Source: Mesorhizobium australicum WSM2073
Lineage (GTDB): Bacteria > Pseudomonadota > Alphaproteobacteria > Rhizobiales > Rhizobiaceae
DNA length: 64,000 nt
Direction of reading: 5' to 3'
NCBI RefSeq assembly: GCF_000230995.2
Contig: NC_019973.1
Span: 2,928,001-2,992,000 of the forward strand
The notes below the pieces were generated by a model. That model saw only the letters and a program-made list of their open reading frames with translations. It made no database searches and was not told the origin of the DNA. A program made the position numbers and the translations under genes. This document shows positions 8,975 through 18,011 of the stretch, piece after piece. Within the stretch, counting starts at the first letter, position 1. Each line of letters starts with the position of its first letter.

Positions 8975-9148
8975 ATGAGTGATCCCCGTCAAGCACGCAA
9001 GGTCTATTTGGAAGCAGCTCACTTCGCTAGCCGTCGGGCCCGGGCGAGCGCTGAAGACTTGCTTCGTACGATTGAGGAGACAAGGCGCCTTATCCAAGCG
9101 TCCCGCGACTTGCTGTCGCGGCTCAAAGCGGCTGAGCTTCGAACCTGA
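8975..9148 (+). CDS. small charged helical protein, 57 residues
   Basis: ATG 8975 opens a 57-codon frame starting MSDPRQARKVYLEAAHF and rich in Arg, Glu, Leu and Ala. It has a long predicted helix (SAEDLLRTIEETRRLIQ) and ends at TGA 9148. The amphipathic, highly charged composition and third-position GC look like a real small protein rather than noise. I do not recognise the family. The 250 bases upstream hold no other gene. Confidence 0.45.
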   Translation: MSDPRQARKVYLEAAHFASRRARASAEDLLRTIEETRRLIQASRDLLSRLKAAELRT

Positions 9149-9377
9149 TCACCACCTCCAGAACCGCTCTGATCTGCTGGCCGACTATGTGGAAAAATTC
9201 GCGTGCGGCAGGGCGTCCCTGCCCATCTCAGGCCGGTGCTGTGATTGGCTTTCGCTGGGCGGCTTCCAACCGGGGAAGCACTGTGCCCTCGGTACCAAAG
9301 ACTTTGCCAGTGTCTCCGAGGTCGAAGAAGCGGGCCTTTCGGGCGTGCGAATGAGCCGATAGTTGGAGGTTGGTTGC

Positions 9378-9704
9378 GTGGAAAAGGTCACGCTCATCGG
9401 TTCGCTGGCAGCACTGTGCTCAATGACCAGTTTTGCCCCGCAAGCCTGGAAGATCATCAAGACCCGGGACACGGCTGGCATATCGGCGTGGATGTATGCC
9501 ATCACTGCGCTGGGCTTCGCGCTGTGGCTGACTTTCGGCATCATCAAAGGCGAATGGCCCATCATAGTCACCAACGCTGTCTGCCTCGTGCTCGCCACTT
9601 TTATCCTGCTGATGAGGGTCCTTCCCAGTTCCAAGAGGGACATGGTGGCGGACGCAATCGATCCTTCGCCTGGCTCCGAGAGGCCTCGCCCGCCCGCGTC
9701 CTGA
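9378..9704 (+). CDS. SemiSWEET-type PQ-loop sugar transporter
   Basis: The 108-residue membrane protein has three predicted transmembrane helices. The first holds the PQ-loop signature TSFAPQAWKIIKTRDTAGIS; later come YAITALGFALWLTFGIIKGEWP and ITNAVCLVLATFILLMR, with the conserved Asn of the sugar-binding site (TNAV). SemiSWEETs dimerise to make a passive sugar channel in the inner membrane. GTG 9378 is chosen because GGAGG lies 8 bases upstream. The C-terminal tail of about 25 residues is polar. Confidence 0.85.
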   Translation: MEKVTLIGSLAALCSMTSFAPQAWKIIKTRDTAGISAWMYAITALGFALWLTFGIIKGEWPIIVTNAVCLVLATFILLMRVLPSSKRDMVADAIDPSPGSERPRPPAS

Positions 9705-9782
9705 GGCCTGTCTCGTTAGCTTGACCCCCGGCCCTACAGAGTTCGCCCGCGTTGGTGGCGTCTCGCCGGTATGGCGGGGATG

Positions 9783-11290
9783 TCACGTGCCACAGAAGGT
9801 CTGCAGAACGCGCTCGTGCGGCTTGGGTGGTTCCGCGTAATAGGACAGTGTGGGCTGTTCCTCGAACGGCCGTGACACGACTTCCACCAATTGCTCGAAG
9901 ATTCGGAAGTCATCGTCCTCCACCGCAGCCTTGATCATTGCCTCGACGCGATGGTTGCGAGGAATGAACTTGGGATTGCTGCCGTGCATCGCGGCTTTGC
10001 GCGTCGAGGTGGCGCTGCCGTCCCGCGCCAAGCGATTTCGCCAGCGCATCGACCAGGCATCGAAGGGGCCGGGATCCTCAAACAGCCGCCTCGCGGTAGC
10101 TTGGGCGCCAGGGATGTCGAGGTCATCTCCTAGCAAGCGGAAGGTGAGCGTGAAATCCGCTCGCCCACGCGCCATCACATCCAACAGATCGTTGGCAAGG
10201 TCCAAGTCACCGTCAGCTTCATTCAGCAGCCCAAGCTTTGCCCTGAACCCGCGATGTAAAATAGCTTCGTAGCGAGCGTGAAATTCCCCTAGTGCCTGCT
10301 CGGCCTGCGAGATTGACTCACCCTCGCGCTCGCTCAGGAGCGGCAGCAGAGTCTCGGCGAAGCGTGCCAGATTCCAGACTGCCACCCGAGGTTGGTTGCC
10401 GTAGGCGTGCGGCCATGTTGATCGATGGAGCTGAACACCGCTTGCGGATCATATGAATCCATGAACGCGCACGGTCCATAGTCAATCGTCTCTCCGGATA
10501 TCGGCATGTTGTCGGTGTTCATGACGCCGTGGATGAAGCCGAGCAACATCCACCGCGCCACCAGTTCCGCTTGCGCCGCGATCACAGCCTCGAGCAGAGC
10601 CAGGTAAGGTCTCGGTTTCCTGGCCGCCTCAGGAAAATGACGCTGGATGGCATAATCGGCAAGGAGCTTCAGCGCTTCTATGTCGTTGCGGGCGGCAAAG
10701 TATTGGAAGTGCCGATACGGATATGACTCGCTGCCACCCTGGTCAGCACGGCCCCTGGCAGCCGGCGCTCCCGGTAGACTGGGTCCCCGGTAAGCACCGC
10801 CGCAGGGCCTCGAGTGGTCGGTCTGCCGAGCGCAGCCATTGCTTCGCTGACCACGTATTCACGAAGCACCGGACCAAGCGCAGCACGGCCATCGCCGTTG
10901 CGCGAAAATCGGGTCGGTCCTGAACCCTTCAGCTGGACATCCCGACGCACTCCGTGCACATCGACGACCTCGCCCAGCAGTGCTGCGCGTCCGTCGCCCA
11001 GTTTGGGGACGAAGTTGCCGAATTGGTGGCCAGCGTAGGCTAAGGCTATAGGGTGCAGTCCATCTGGAAAATTCTTCCCGGCAAGCACGGCGATCCCAGC
11101 AGGGCTCCCGAGCTGATCGGGATCAAGCCTTAACCCCAGAGCTAAGGGGCTCGTTCAGCCGGATTAGCCTGGGGTTTGAAACCGGGTGGAGAGGGGCACG
11201 CGCGAAGAAATGATCCGGTGACTGGGCATAGCTCTGCTGAAAGGGCCAGATCGGGCTCCGCACGGCTGATCCGGCTGTGGATGAAGGCAT
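9783..11290 (-). pseudogene. selO: SelO/YdiU protein adenylyltransferase with three frameshifts
   Basis: Across three frame changes the minus strand encodes a nearly complete SelO pseudokinase (about 500 codons). FQQSYAQSPDHFFARAPLHP is followed by a shift near 11135, then [46 protein letters not shown] and ASHIRIGT. After a shift near 10712 come [16 protein letters not shown] and [26 protein letters not shown]. After a shift near 10412 come [15 protein letters not shown] and the C-terminus. All three look like single-base losses. SelO transfers AMP to Ser/Thr/Tyr of target proteins. The start ATG (11290) has AGGAGAA upstream. Confidence 0.85.
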
Positions 11291-11558
11291 GAGGTTCTCC
11301 TTTGCTGTGGCAGAGGTCGTAACCATGTCGATCACTGCGTCGATGCCGATGTCAACCCGCGGCCGCCGGCTCGCTCCCGGTTCATCCCGCGGCTTTGTTG
11401 GCTTTCCCGAACTTCTGCTCCGGTGCTGCCGCCGCACCCGCGCTCCAAACGCCCGCAGCGCGCCCGGCTCGCTAAGGCGTCGTTCCCTGCCCTGTGCTAC
11501 CGCACGCGCGGCTACAGCATTGGTCTGCTTGGGTTTCAAAGGGGCGGCCTGCATTTCC

Positions 11559-11825
11559 CTAACCGCCTTCTCGGGTCGCAGGGCACTGCTCCAGTGCTCC
11601 TGCTTCACCTTGTGCTTTGATCGGGCCATCTGTGGAGAACCGAATGCCGCCCGCTTCAAATGCATTTCGAATCGCTGAAAGTTTACGAGGGCCAGGCACT
11701 CGCCGACCGCTTTCGAAATCTCGTATCGCACCTTCGCTGAGGCCTGACTTCACGGCGAGCCGCACCTGCGGCCAATTCAGCAGACCTCGCGCTATCCGCG
11801 ATTGCTCCGGCGTCAGATCAGTCAC
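11559..11825 (-). CDS. XRE-family helix-turn-helix regulator
   Basis: The protein has about 88 residues and a single Cro/C1-type domain: LTPEQSRIARGLLNWPQVRL, then KSGLSEGAIRDFESGRRVP and LSAIRNAFEAGGIRF. The helix-turn-helix and the conserved IRDFE-GRR-P recognition segment are clear. This short type is common in rhizobia, usually with the target unknown. I prefer GTG 11825, directly before TDLTPEQ and overlapping the upstream gene by 8 bases; ATG 11855 is an alternative. The Ser/Gly/Glu-rich end after the domain looks disordered. Confidence 0.7.
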   Translation of the reverse strand: MTDLTPEQSRIARGLLNWPQVRLAVKSGLSEGAIRDFESGRRVPGPRKLSAIRNAFEAGGIRFSTDGPIKAQGEAGALEQCPATREGG

Positions 11826-12102
11826 TGAACTCTCGCCATCGAGCCCGACATGCATCGAACGGCCCCAGGCTGCTCCCCAGGATGCGTCTCAGCGCGGCCA
11901 ACCGCGACGACGGCGACATCACGGCCGCCCATATCTGCGCGAGCCAGGTCTGCCGGTTCCTAACCAGTTCTGAGCCTCTCCGAGGAGGAGGTGTCTGCCG
12001 CTGCGAGACGTCGAGCGAGAGGGCTGGGGTTCTACGTCTCGTGCGCATCGGGGGCCCGGAGATGAAAATTGGACGCATTGGCGAATTGGAGGTGGTGGTC
12101 AT
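11818..12102 (-). CDS. hypothetical 94-residue protein, stress-promoter associated
   Basis: ATG 12102 follows a GAGGACCTC ribosome site and opens a 94-codon frame starting MTTTSNSPMRPIF. It has an Arg/Pro-rich first half and a more ordered second half (RNRQTWLAQIWAAVM, LAALRRILG). I do not recognise a family. It ends inside the start of the XRE regulator gene, so the two are probably translated from one message. A strong stress-promoter match is placed correctly 23-48 bases upstream, which supports it being a real gene. Confidence 0.5.
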   Translation of the reverse strand: MTTTSNSPMRPIFISGPPMRTRRRTPALSLDVSQRQTPPPRRGSELVRNRQTWLAQIWAAVMSPSSRLAALRRILGSSLGPFDACRARWREFSD

Positions 12103-12124
12103 GAGGTCCTCGATCAGGTTCTCC

Positions 12125-12150
12125 GAACCGAAATCAACCCGATTTGTTCC
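12125..12150 (-). promoter_or_regulatory. candidate EcfG/RpoE2 general-stress promoter
   Basis: Read on the minus strand, GGAAC (12150-12146), a 16-base spacer and GGTTC (12129-12125) match the general-stress consensus. The predicted start near 12117 gives a leader of about 15 bases with its own ribosome site before the 94-residue gene. Confidence 0.55.
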
Positions 12151-12519
12151 GGCTCGATGCCCATGACGGCCGCAGCATAAAGAAAAGCCCGAGCGGAAAC
12201 TGCTTAGCATTCCTCGCTACGCACTTCGACGCCCTCGGCTTCGCCGCGGGGAGAGAAATGAGCCTGGAATATACGTCAAATGTCTATAGTCAGGATCCCG
12301 TCCTATGACGCTTGAACCTGATCGCGGCATTGTTCAAAAGCTCGTGAAAGGGACTGGAATCACAGCGCCACAGCGCGGGAGTTCATATCGCTGCTCGGGA
12401 CGAATTGCGCATCCTCGTCCGAGAGGCGAAAGCGCTGGCGAAGGGTCCAGGCGCCCCGGAACTGCAGCCGGTGAGTTGGCAAACGCCTCGGGCCCTTTAA
12501 CAGGTCCTTCCCAGACCGG
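12151..12519. other. intergenic stretch without recognised gene
   Basis: About 370 bases separate the leftward stress promoter from the rightward Crp-type gene. I see no supported coding region. Confidence 0.4.
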
Positions 12520-13317
12520 GTGCAAGGAACATTAGCGCCCGGCCCAAGTTCGGCACGTAACGCAATCCGGTCACAAAAATTGACACAGGCCACTTCCCCG
12601 AGCATTTTGACCCGTAAGCTTCAGATAATCTGTGATCTGACGGACTCAGATATCGGTGTATTGGAGGGAATTCAATTCCAGAAGCGGGACTTTCAGGCCA
12701 ATCAGGACATTGTGCGCGAAGGAGATCGTCCCACCCATTCATTTGTCATCCTGGAGGGTCTGGTCGGGTCCACAAAATTGACTGGGGAGGGTAAACGGCA
12801 GATCACGTCGGTCTTTGTTCCGGGCGACATTCCTGATCTCCACGGAATGCACCTGTCTGTTTTGGATTGCACCTTCACACCACTCACGCGCGTCAGGGTT
12901 GGCTTCATGCGGCATGATGCGCTGCGGGCCATTTGCGACCAACATCCTTCGATAGCGACGGTGTTTTGGCGCTCGACGCTGATCGACGCGGCTATATATC
13001 GAGAGTGGGTCACCAACGTTGGAAGGCGCGACGCGTATGCCCGTATGGCGCATATTCTGTGCGAACTCATCGTCCGCCTTCGCTCTATGGGGCTTATCAA
13101 GGACCATGTGGCGGAGCTTCCGATTAGGCAGGCGGAACTTGCCGACGCCTTGGGCTTGTCGGCCGTGCACGTGAACCGAACGCTGCAGGATCTTCGAGGC
13201 GACGGACTGGTTGTTACCGAGGGCTCCCGATTTCACGCTGTTGACTGGCCTGGCCTCGTTCGAGCCGGAGACTTTGAAACCGGCTACCTTCACCAAAGGA
13301 ACGCGACGAGCTTGTGA
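12520..13317 (+). CDS. Crp/Fnr-family transcriptional regulator
   Basis: The cyclic-nucleotide-binding-like sensor lies around residues 30-150, with FQANQDIVREGDRPTHSFVILEGLV and VFVPGDIPDLHG. A dimer helix follows (RDAYARMAHILCELIVRLRSMG), then a winged helix with LPIRQAELADALGLSAVHVNRTLQDLRGDGLV, the HTH_Crp recognition segment. Cysteines are few, so an Fnr iron-sulfur cluster is unlikely. The frame opens at GTG 12520, but the family normally begins near the TTG at 12607, so the true start may be up to 29 codons later. The gene ends overlapping the region before a DUF6894 gene. Confidence 0.85.
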   Translation: MQGTLAPGPSSARNAIRSQKLTQATSPSILTRKLQIICDLTDSDIGVLEGIQFQKRDFQANQDIVREGDRPTHSFVILEGLVGSTKLTGEGKRQITSVFVPGDIPDLHGMHLSVLDCTFTPLTRVRVGFMRHDALRAICDQHPSIATVFWRSTLIDAAIYREWVTNVGRRDAYARMAHILCELIVRLRSMGLIKDHVAELPIRQAELADALGLSAVHVNRTLQDLRGDGLVVTEGSRFHAVDWPGLVRAGDFETGYLHQRNATSL

Positions 13318-13334
13318 GGGTGGAGGTGGGTTCG

Positions 13335-13598
13335 ATGGCGAGATATTTCTTTGACACCTATGAAAGCGATGCGCTCATCAAAGATGAGACTGGCATCGAA
13401 TGTGGGGGGATCGAAGCCGCACGAAACGAGGCGCTAGCAGGTCTAATCGACTTGGCTAGAGACTCGCTGAAGGGCGTCGACGGACATCAATTGGCGATTG
13501 AAATTCGGGACGAGAATGACAAGAAGCTGGTCAGGCTGAGCCTCTCTCTTCAAATGCTGCTAACGCGCCGTCCTACTGCTCCGACTGCCGAGCGGTGA
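13335..13598 (+). CDS. DUF6894 family protein
   Basis: The 87-residue protein starts MARYFFDTYESDALIKDETGIE and continues with AARNEALAGLIDLARDSL, a Gly-Asp-His turn and the strand QLAIEIRDENDKKLVRLSLSL. This Y-F/H-F-D-T..D-x-x-G...(A/E)A...I.VRD pattern is the rhizobial DUF6894 family, abundant in many copies and of unknown function. ATG 13335 is preceded by GGAGG. It starts just 17 bases after the Crp-type gene and may be co-transcribed. A second member is at 23113-23355. Confidence 0.8.
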   Translation: MARYFFDTYESDALIKDETGIECGGIEAARNEALAGLIDLARDSLKGVDGHQLAIEIRDENDKKLVRLSLSLQMLLTRRPTAPTAER

Positions 13599-13971
13599 TA
13601 CGCGACACAGCGGGGGGTCGAGACGTCATTACAGCGAGCAGGTTTTGCGTAAGCCGACCGGTGCTGGCGGCAGTCGCAGCCCAATCAAAAGATGTCAAAA
13701 CATCTGCTGCAAGCGCACAAGGCTCAAAAGCAGCGAGAAAATCCAAGTGAAGACGCTTCAAAGCAAGCCGGCAGCATGTTGGTAGATGGCACGCCCTATT
13801 GCGGTAATCCAGAGCACCAGCTGGGGCGCGTGGCACAGGCAATTCGATTGTCGGATTGATACCAACTACCCTTCACTTATCATTTGAGCTTGCTCGGTCC
13901 GATGCCCGGCTTAGTCTGTAAACGGCTCTATCAGTCCGGCCTGCGGACGCTTCAAAATTGACTCTGGTGCT
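13599..13971. other. intergenic stretch without recognised gene
   Basis: I find nothing with a family match or a credible ribosome site in these about 370 bases. Confidence 0.4.
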
Positions 13972-14034
13972 TTATGCGTTCGCGCCTCCGTCGATGGTCA
14001 GCGCGGCTCCGGTGACGAACCGCCCCAGAACAGG
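13972..14034 (-). pseudogene. C-terminal scrap of a short-chain dehydrogenase (SDR)
   Basis: On the minus strand 20 codons read PVLGRFVTGAALTIDGGANA followed by a stop. The VTG-x-x-L-T/x-I/V-DGG ending is the standard C-terminus of SDR oxidoreductases. Nothing upstream continues the gene, so it is a relic that marks a recombination junction beside the next gene. Confidence 0.6.
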
Positions 14035-14035
14035 C

Positions 14036-14296
14036 ATGGAAGTCATGCTTCAAGACCAAACCGATAGCCGAAAAATTCTCCAGTTTGCGGCAGATGAACT
14101 TTCCGACGCAACAGATCCACGCCTGATTGCCGCGCTCAGATTGGTCGCCCGCTCCTATCGAGCGCAATCCGTCGAGGCTGCAGATGATCTGGTGGAGCTC
14201 ACGCTGCGCACCGCCATTCAGGAGGTGGAGGGGCGACCCGAGGAAATCAGTCTGTTCAACTGGCTCAGCGCTATTATGGCGCGATATCGAAAGTGA
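14036..14296 (+). CDS. short protein resembling sigma-factor region 2
   Basis: The 86-residue protein contains DPRLIAALRLVARSYRAQS, then AADDLVELTLRTAIQEVEG and the end ISLFNWLSAIMARYRK. The A-D-DLV-E-TL-RA segment followed by N-x-x-x-W-L-x-x-I-M resembles ECF sigma region 2 (core-RNA-polymerase and -10 binding). No region 4 follows: a stop comes at 14296. It could be an anti-sigma decoy, a response-regulator-like sigma mimic or a truncated sigma factor. The start is ambiguous (ATG 14036 or 14045; neither has a strong ribosome site). Confidence 0.5.
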   Translation: MEVMLQDQTDSRKILQFAADELSDATDPRLIAALRLVARSYRAQSVEAADDLVELTLRTAIQEVEGRPEEISLFNWLSAIMARYRK

Positions 14297-14568
14297 GAGT
14301 GACGGGGGCCGCCGGCCCGCTCCCAACCTGCAGGCACGTCAAATTGCCTTTCCGATGCACCCAGAAGGCGCCGCGTCTTGCTCGTCCAGGCAGGTGGGGC
14401 ATGCTCGTCGGGAGCGGTGGTTGCAAGAGTGCCGCTGTTTGAGATCCCACTGCCGGATCGTGACCCTTTGCGAGCGCCACCCAATGCTGAAATTGCCCGG
14501 CATGATGGAAAACCAAATTTAAGTACTTTCTACTAGGATCGGCCGAGGGTTAGTCCCGGGAAAGGTAT

Positions 14569-17217
14569 TTGGGTCACTTGGCCAGCACTGCATCCAGTCT
14601 CAGCCGGTTGAGACACTCGGTATTTTCTTTCGCGAACCTGCCGGCGGCGATCGCTTTTGTGGTGCTTGTGATCTGCGCCATTCTCGCCGACCGCGAAAAC
14701 AGGATCGTTTCAGACCAATTGGCGCGCGCCGACGTCTTGGCCAAGGTGAACATCATAAGGGCCAAGCTGGAAGGCAACATCAACGGTAACCTCCAGCTTA
14801 CGCGCGGCCTCGTTTCGGCGATCGTGAGCGAGCCCTATATGGGGCAACAGAGGTTTGCGGCACTGGCAAGCAACCTGTTAGAGCAGGAATCTCAGCTGCG
14901 CAACGTCGCCGGCGCGCCTGACCTCGTTATCTCGCTCATGTATCCAATGGCTGGCAACGAAAAGGCCATCGGCCTCGATTACCGCAAGAGCGATGCCCAA
15001 CGCACCGCCGCCCTCAGGGCGCGCGACCTGCGGGTGCCCGTGCTGGCCGGTCCAGTCGACCTGGCGCAAGGAGGGCAGGGCTTCATCGGCCGCTTTCCGG
15101 TGTTCGTGAAGACGGCGGGGGGCGGCGATCGCTTCTGGGGCATCGTCTCGGTCGTCGTTGACGTCGAGCGCCTCTACAAGGCAAGCGGGCTTACCGACGG
15201 TGATCTCGACATCGAGATCGCCCTGACCGGCAAGGACGGCCTTGGCGGGACGGGTGATCGCTTCTTCGGTGGCGAGAGTATAACGCGCGCCAACCCAGTG
15301 ACCGAGACAGTGCATCTGCCGTCCGGTTCCTGGCAGATCGCGGCGATCCCAAAAGGTGGCTGGGCCGCATCGGCGAAGAATCCCTGGACCTTGCGGGCCA
15401 TCATGGCATTGGCGGGGGCGCTTGTCGTGCTACCCATTCTCGTTGCGGGGCGGCTGTTCGGCGAAAGGCAGAAAAACTTCGCCGAGCTCAGGCGATTGTC
15501 CGGTCGCCTTGAACTCGCGCTGGATGCGTCGGGGATCGGTGTCTGGGAGCACAACATCGCTACCAACGAGCTGGTGTGGGACGACCGTGTCAACGAAATA
15601 TACGGTAAGCCGGCTGACCGGAAGCCGCGCGGCTATGATGACTGGGCGTCAGTGATTCATCCGCACGACATCGAACGGGCGCAGCAGGATTTCGATGCCG
15701 CGGCGGCGGTGAAGGGACCCTATTCCTCGCAATACCGGATTGTCCATCCGAATGGCGAGATCCGGCATGTGCGCACGCGCGCGACCTATTTCCAGGAGCG
15801 CAACGACACGCCCAGGATGATCGGCGCCGAATGGGACGTGACAAGCGACGTCGTGCTCAACGAAAACCTTGTGCGAGAAAGGCAGTTGTCGGAGCTCAGG
15901 AACGCCGAGCTTGAAGTGGCCAAGGCGCGCATCGAACATGTGGCGCTCCACGATTCGCTCACCGGTCTGCCGAACCGCCGCTATCTCGACGACATGCTGG
16001 CGACGAGCACGCGTCCGGGAGAACGAACCGCGCTCCTGCATTTGGATCTCGACCGCTTCAAGCAGATCAACGACACGCTCGGGCACGCCGCCGGTGACGC
16101 CATGTTGATGCATGCCTCGAAGGTCATCACGGCTAATGCGGGACGAGCTGACTTCGTCGCGCGCATTGGCGGCGACGAGTTCGTGGTCATCTGTGCCAGG
16201 CGCGACGACGCCGAGCTCGCCGCACTGGCCGACCGCATCATCGAGGAGATGCGGCAACCCGTCGATTTTCGTGGCCACCAGTGCCGGTTCGGCGTTAGCA
16301 TCGGCATTGCGACGAATACGGGCGAGGGGCTCGACGCACGGCAGCTCCTGGTCAACGCCGATCTTGCCCTTTACCGGGCGAAGAGCCGGGGCCGAAACCG
16401 CTACGAGTTCTTCAATGATGAGCTGCAAAGTGAAATCGTGGAGACCAAGCGGACCGCGGACGAGATCCTGGGTGGCCTCGAGCGCAACGAATTCATCGTT
16501 TTCTACCAGCCGCAGTTTGACGCCGGCACGTTGGAAATTGTCGGCGTGGAGGCCCTGGCACGCTGGCAGCACCCGACGCGCGGGATCCTGGGCCCTGACG
16601 TCTTTTTGAGGGTAGCGGAGGAGCTGAACGTCGTCGCGCTGATCGACCGAACGGTCCTCAAAAGGGCGTTGGCCGATTTTGAGCGCTGGCAGCTTCAGCA
16701 CCTCGACATTCCACACGTTTCGGTCAACGTCTCGGCACGCCGGCTTGAGGACAAGGACCTGATCGATGGCCTTCGCAAGCTCAACATCGGCGAAGGCACG
16801 GTCTCGTTCGAACTTGTCGAGTCCATCTTCCTCGATGAGAATGACGACCTCGTCGCCTGGAACATCGAGCACATCAAGGACCTCGGTATCGACATTGAGA
16901 TTGACGACTTTGGCACCGGCTACGCCTCGATCGTCAGTCTGCTCAAGCTTCAGCCGCGCCGACTGAAGATCGACCGCCAGCTGATCACACCCATCACCAG
17001 CTCGCTGCCGCAACGGCGTTTGGTGTCATCCATCATCGAAATCGGGAAATCGCTCGGAATCGAGGTGGTGGCCGAAGGCGTCGAGACGATGGAGCATGCG
17101 CGCATCTTGAAAGATCTCGGCTGCGACCTGCTGCAGGGCTACGCGCTCGGCCGCCCGATGGACGCCAAGGCTCTAGAACGCTTTGCGCAATCTCGCAAAT
17201 GGCCGGCCACGGGATAG
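14569..17217 (+). CDS. CHASE-PAS-GGDEF-EAL cyclic-di-GMP protein
   Basis: This 882-residue inner-membrane signalling protein has a transmembrane helix near residues 22-40. A periplasmic CHASE domain (about 75-260) includes the PMAGNEKAIGLDYRKSDAQR signature. A second membrane helix lies near 285-300, then a PAS domain (about 310-440). The GGDEF domain keeps GGDEF at 534-538, so diguanylate cyclase activity is plausible. The EAL domain keeps EAL at 661-663, the DDFGTGYAS loop and later catalytic motifs, so phosphodiesterase activity is plausible too. The start is TTG 14569 with GGGAAAGG upstream; TTG 14578 is an alternative. Confidence 0.85.
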   Translation: MGHLASTASSLSRLRHSVFSFANLPAAIAFVVLVICAILADRENRIVSDQLARADVLAKVNIIRAKLEGNINGNLQLTRGLVSAIVSEPYMGQQRFAALASNLLEQESQLRNVAGAPDLVISLMYPMAGNEKAIGLDYRKSDAQRTAALRARDLRVPVLAGPVDLAQGGQGFIGRFPVFVKTAGGGDRFWGIVSVVVDVERLYKASGLTDGDLDIEIALTGKDGLGGTGDRFFGGESITRANPVTETVHLPSGSWQIAAIPKGGWAASAKNPWTLRAIMALAGALVVLPILVAGRLFGERQKNFAELRRLSGRLELALDASGIGVWEHNIATNELVWDDRVNEIYGKPADRKPRGYDDWASVIHPHDIERAQQDFDAAAAVKGPYSSQYRIVHPNGEIRHVRTRATYFQERNDTPRMIGAEWDVTSDVVLNENLVRERQLSELRNAELEVAKARIEHVALHDSLTGLPNRRYLDDMLATSTRPGERTALLHLDLDRFKQINDTLGHAAGDAMLMHASKVITANAGRADFVARIGGDEFVVICARRDDAELAALADRIIEEMRQPVDFRGHQCRFGVSIGIATNTGEGLDARQLLVNADLALYRAKSRGRNRYEFFNDELQSEIVETKRTADEILGGLERNEFIVFYQPQFDAGTLEIVGVEALARWQHPTRGILGPDVFLRVAEELNVVALIDRTVLKRALADFERWQLQHLDIPHVSVNVSARRLEDKDLIDGLRKLNIGEGTVSFELVESIFLDENDDLVAWNIEHIKDLGIDIEIDDFGTGYASIVSLLKLQPRRLKIDRQLITPITSSLPQRRLVSSIIEIGKSLGIEVVAEGVETMEHARILKDLGCDLLQGYALGRPMDAKALERFAQSRKWPATG

Positions 17218-17295
17218 GTGCTTCTAACGACCTCCGGGCGTCGCTCCGCTGGACGGCAAGTGAGCGTACGGTCAGGGCCTCTAGCTGTGGTGGAC

Positions 17296-17640
17296 TCACG
17301 GATGTGGTGGACCCACCGAGCCTCGCGTGATGATTGCGGTCCGCAGGACCAGCCTTTCCGGCGGTTGGATATCGCCTTCCAGGCGACGAATGAGCAGTTC
17401 CGCGACGCTATGGCCAAGTGCATAGACCGGCTGGTCGACGACGGTGATCGGCGGAGTTGTGACCCCGGTCCAATCCGCATCGTGAAAGGTGATCAGCGAA
17501 ACGTCGTCGGGAATCTTCATGCCGCGTCGGCGAATAGTCCGCAGGGTTTCCAGTGCAATGACACTGTCAGGCGAGATTGCCACGGGAAACGAACATCCCT
17601 TGTTGGCCAGATTCCGCCCAGCCCGGTTCGGTTGAGGAAC
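17296..17640 (-). pseudogene. LacI-family regulator, C-terminal remnant
   Basis: The last 95 codons are intact: AISPDSVIALETLRTIRRRG, IPDDVSLITFHDADWTGVTT and PPITVVDQPVYALGHSVAELL. These are the effector-domain end of a LacI/PurR-type repressor (D/S-D-x-x-A-x-G-x-L; IP-x-D-V-S-L-x-x-F; PP-x-T-x-V-x-Q). Upstream, the sequence can be followed only in fragments in changing frames (IVAVPQELRVDSIF), and no DNA-binding domain remains. Confidence 0.75.
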
Positions 17641-17851
17641 CGTCGAATATGCTATCGACTCTCAATTCTTGAGGGACGGCAACGATCTTGTCTATCCATC
17701 CTGCGTGAAAACTCGCTGGGCTGAAGCCGCCCGAGGGTGACCTCGCAACGACCTGCGAAAACATAATCAGACCGGACTAATGTCCGAGGCTGCAGCTCAA
17801 TCACGGGTAAGGCCTGGATGCTCGCCGGGGGCTCTGAGGTCCCCCAACCTG

Positions 17852-17877
17852 GGAACAAACTGGACCGTCCTACGTTG
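17852..17877 (+). promoter_or_regulatory. candidate EcfG/RpoE2 general-stress promoter (full consensus)
   Basis: GGAAC (17852-17856), a 16-base spacer and CGTTG (17873-17877) match the complete GGAAC-N16-CGTT consensus. The predicted transcription start near 17884 lies 2 bases before an ATG, so the message would be essentially leaderless. Confidence 0.5.
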
Positions 17878-17885
17878 GGCAGCAA

Positions 17886-18011
17886 ATGGAACAGCTTGGA
17901 TCAGATTTGGCGGCGATGGCGCAACCTGGCTACTGGTTGGCTATGGTGTTTTTGTTCGCCCCTTACGCAATCGGCGTTTTGTTGCTGATCAGGTCGTGCC
18001 ACTGCCTTTGA
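17886..18011 (+). CDS. possible 41-residue membrane protein
   Basis: ATG 17886 opens a 41-codon frame starting MEQLGSDLAAMAQPGYW and continuing with one strongly hydrophobic helix (LAMVFLFAPYAIGVLLLI) and a Cys-rich end. It sits exactly behind a full-consensus stress promoter in a stretch with no other gene. A second ATG (17916) is in frame. I do not recognise a family, and the lack of a ribosome site makes the call tentative. Confidence 0.35.
   Translation: MEQLGSDLAAMAQPGYWLAMVFLFAPYAIGVLLLIRSCHCL

Noticed and set aside
15649..17013. A 454-codon open frame antisense to the first GGDEF/EAL gene
   Set aside because: Long antisense frames are usual in GC-rich coding DNA; the plus strand has complete, recognised domains.
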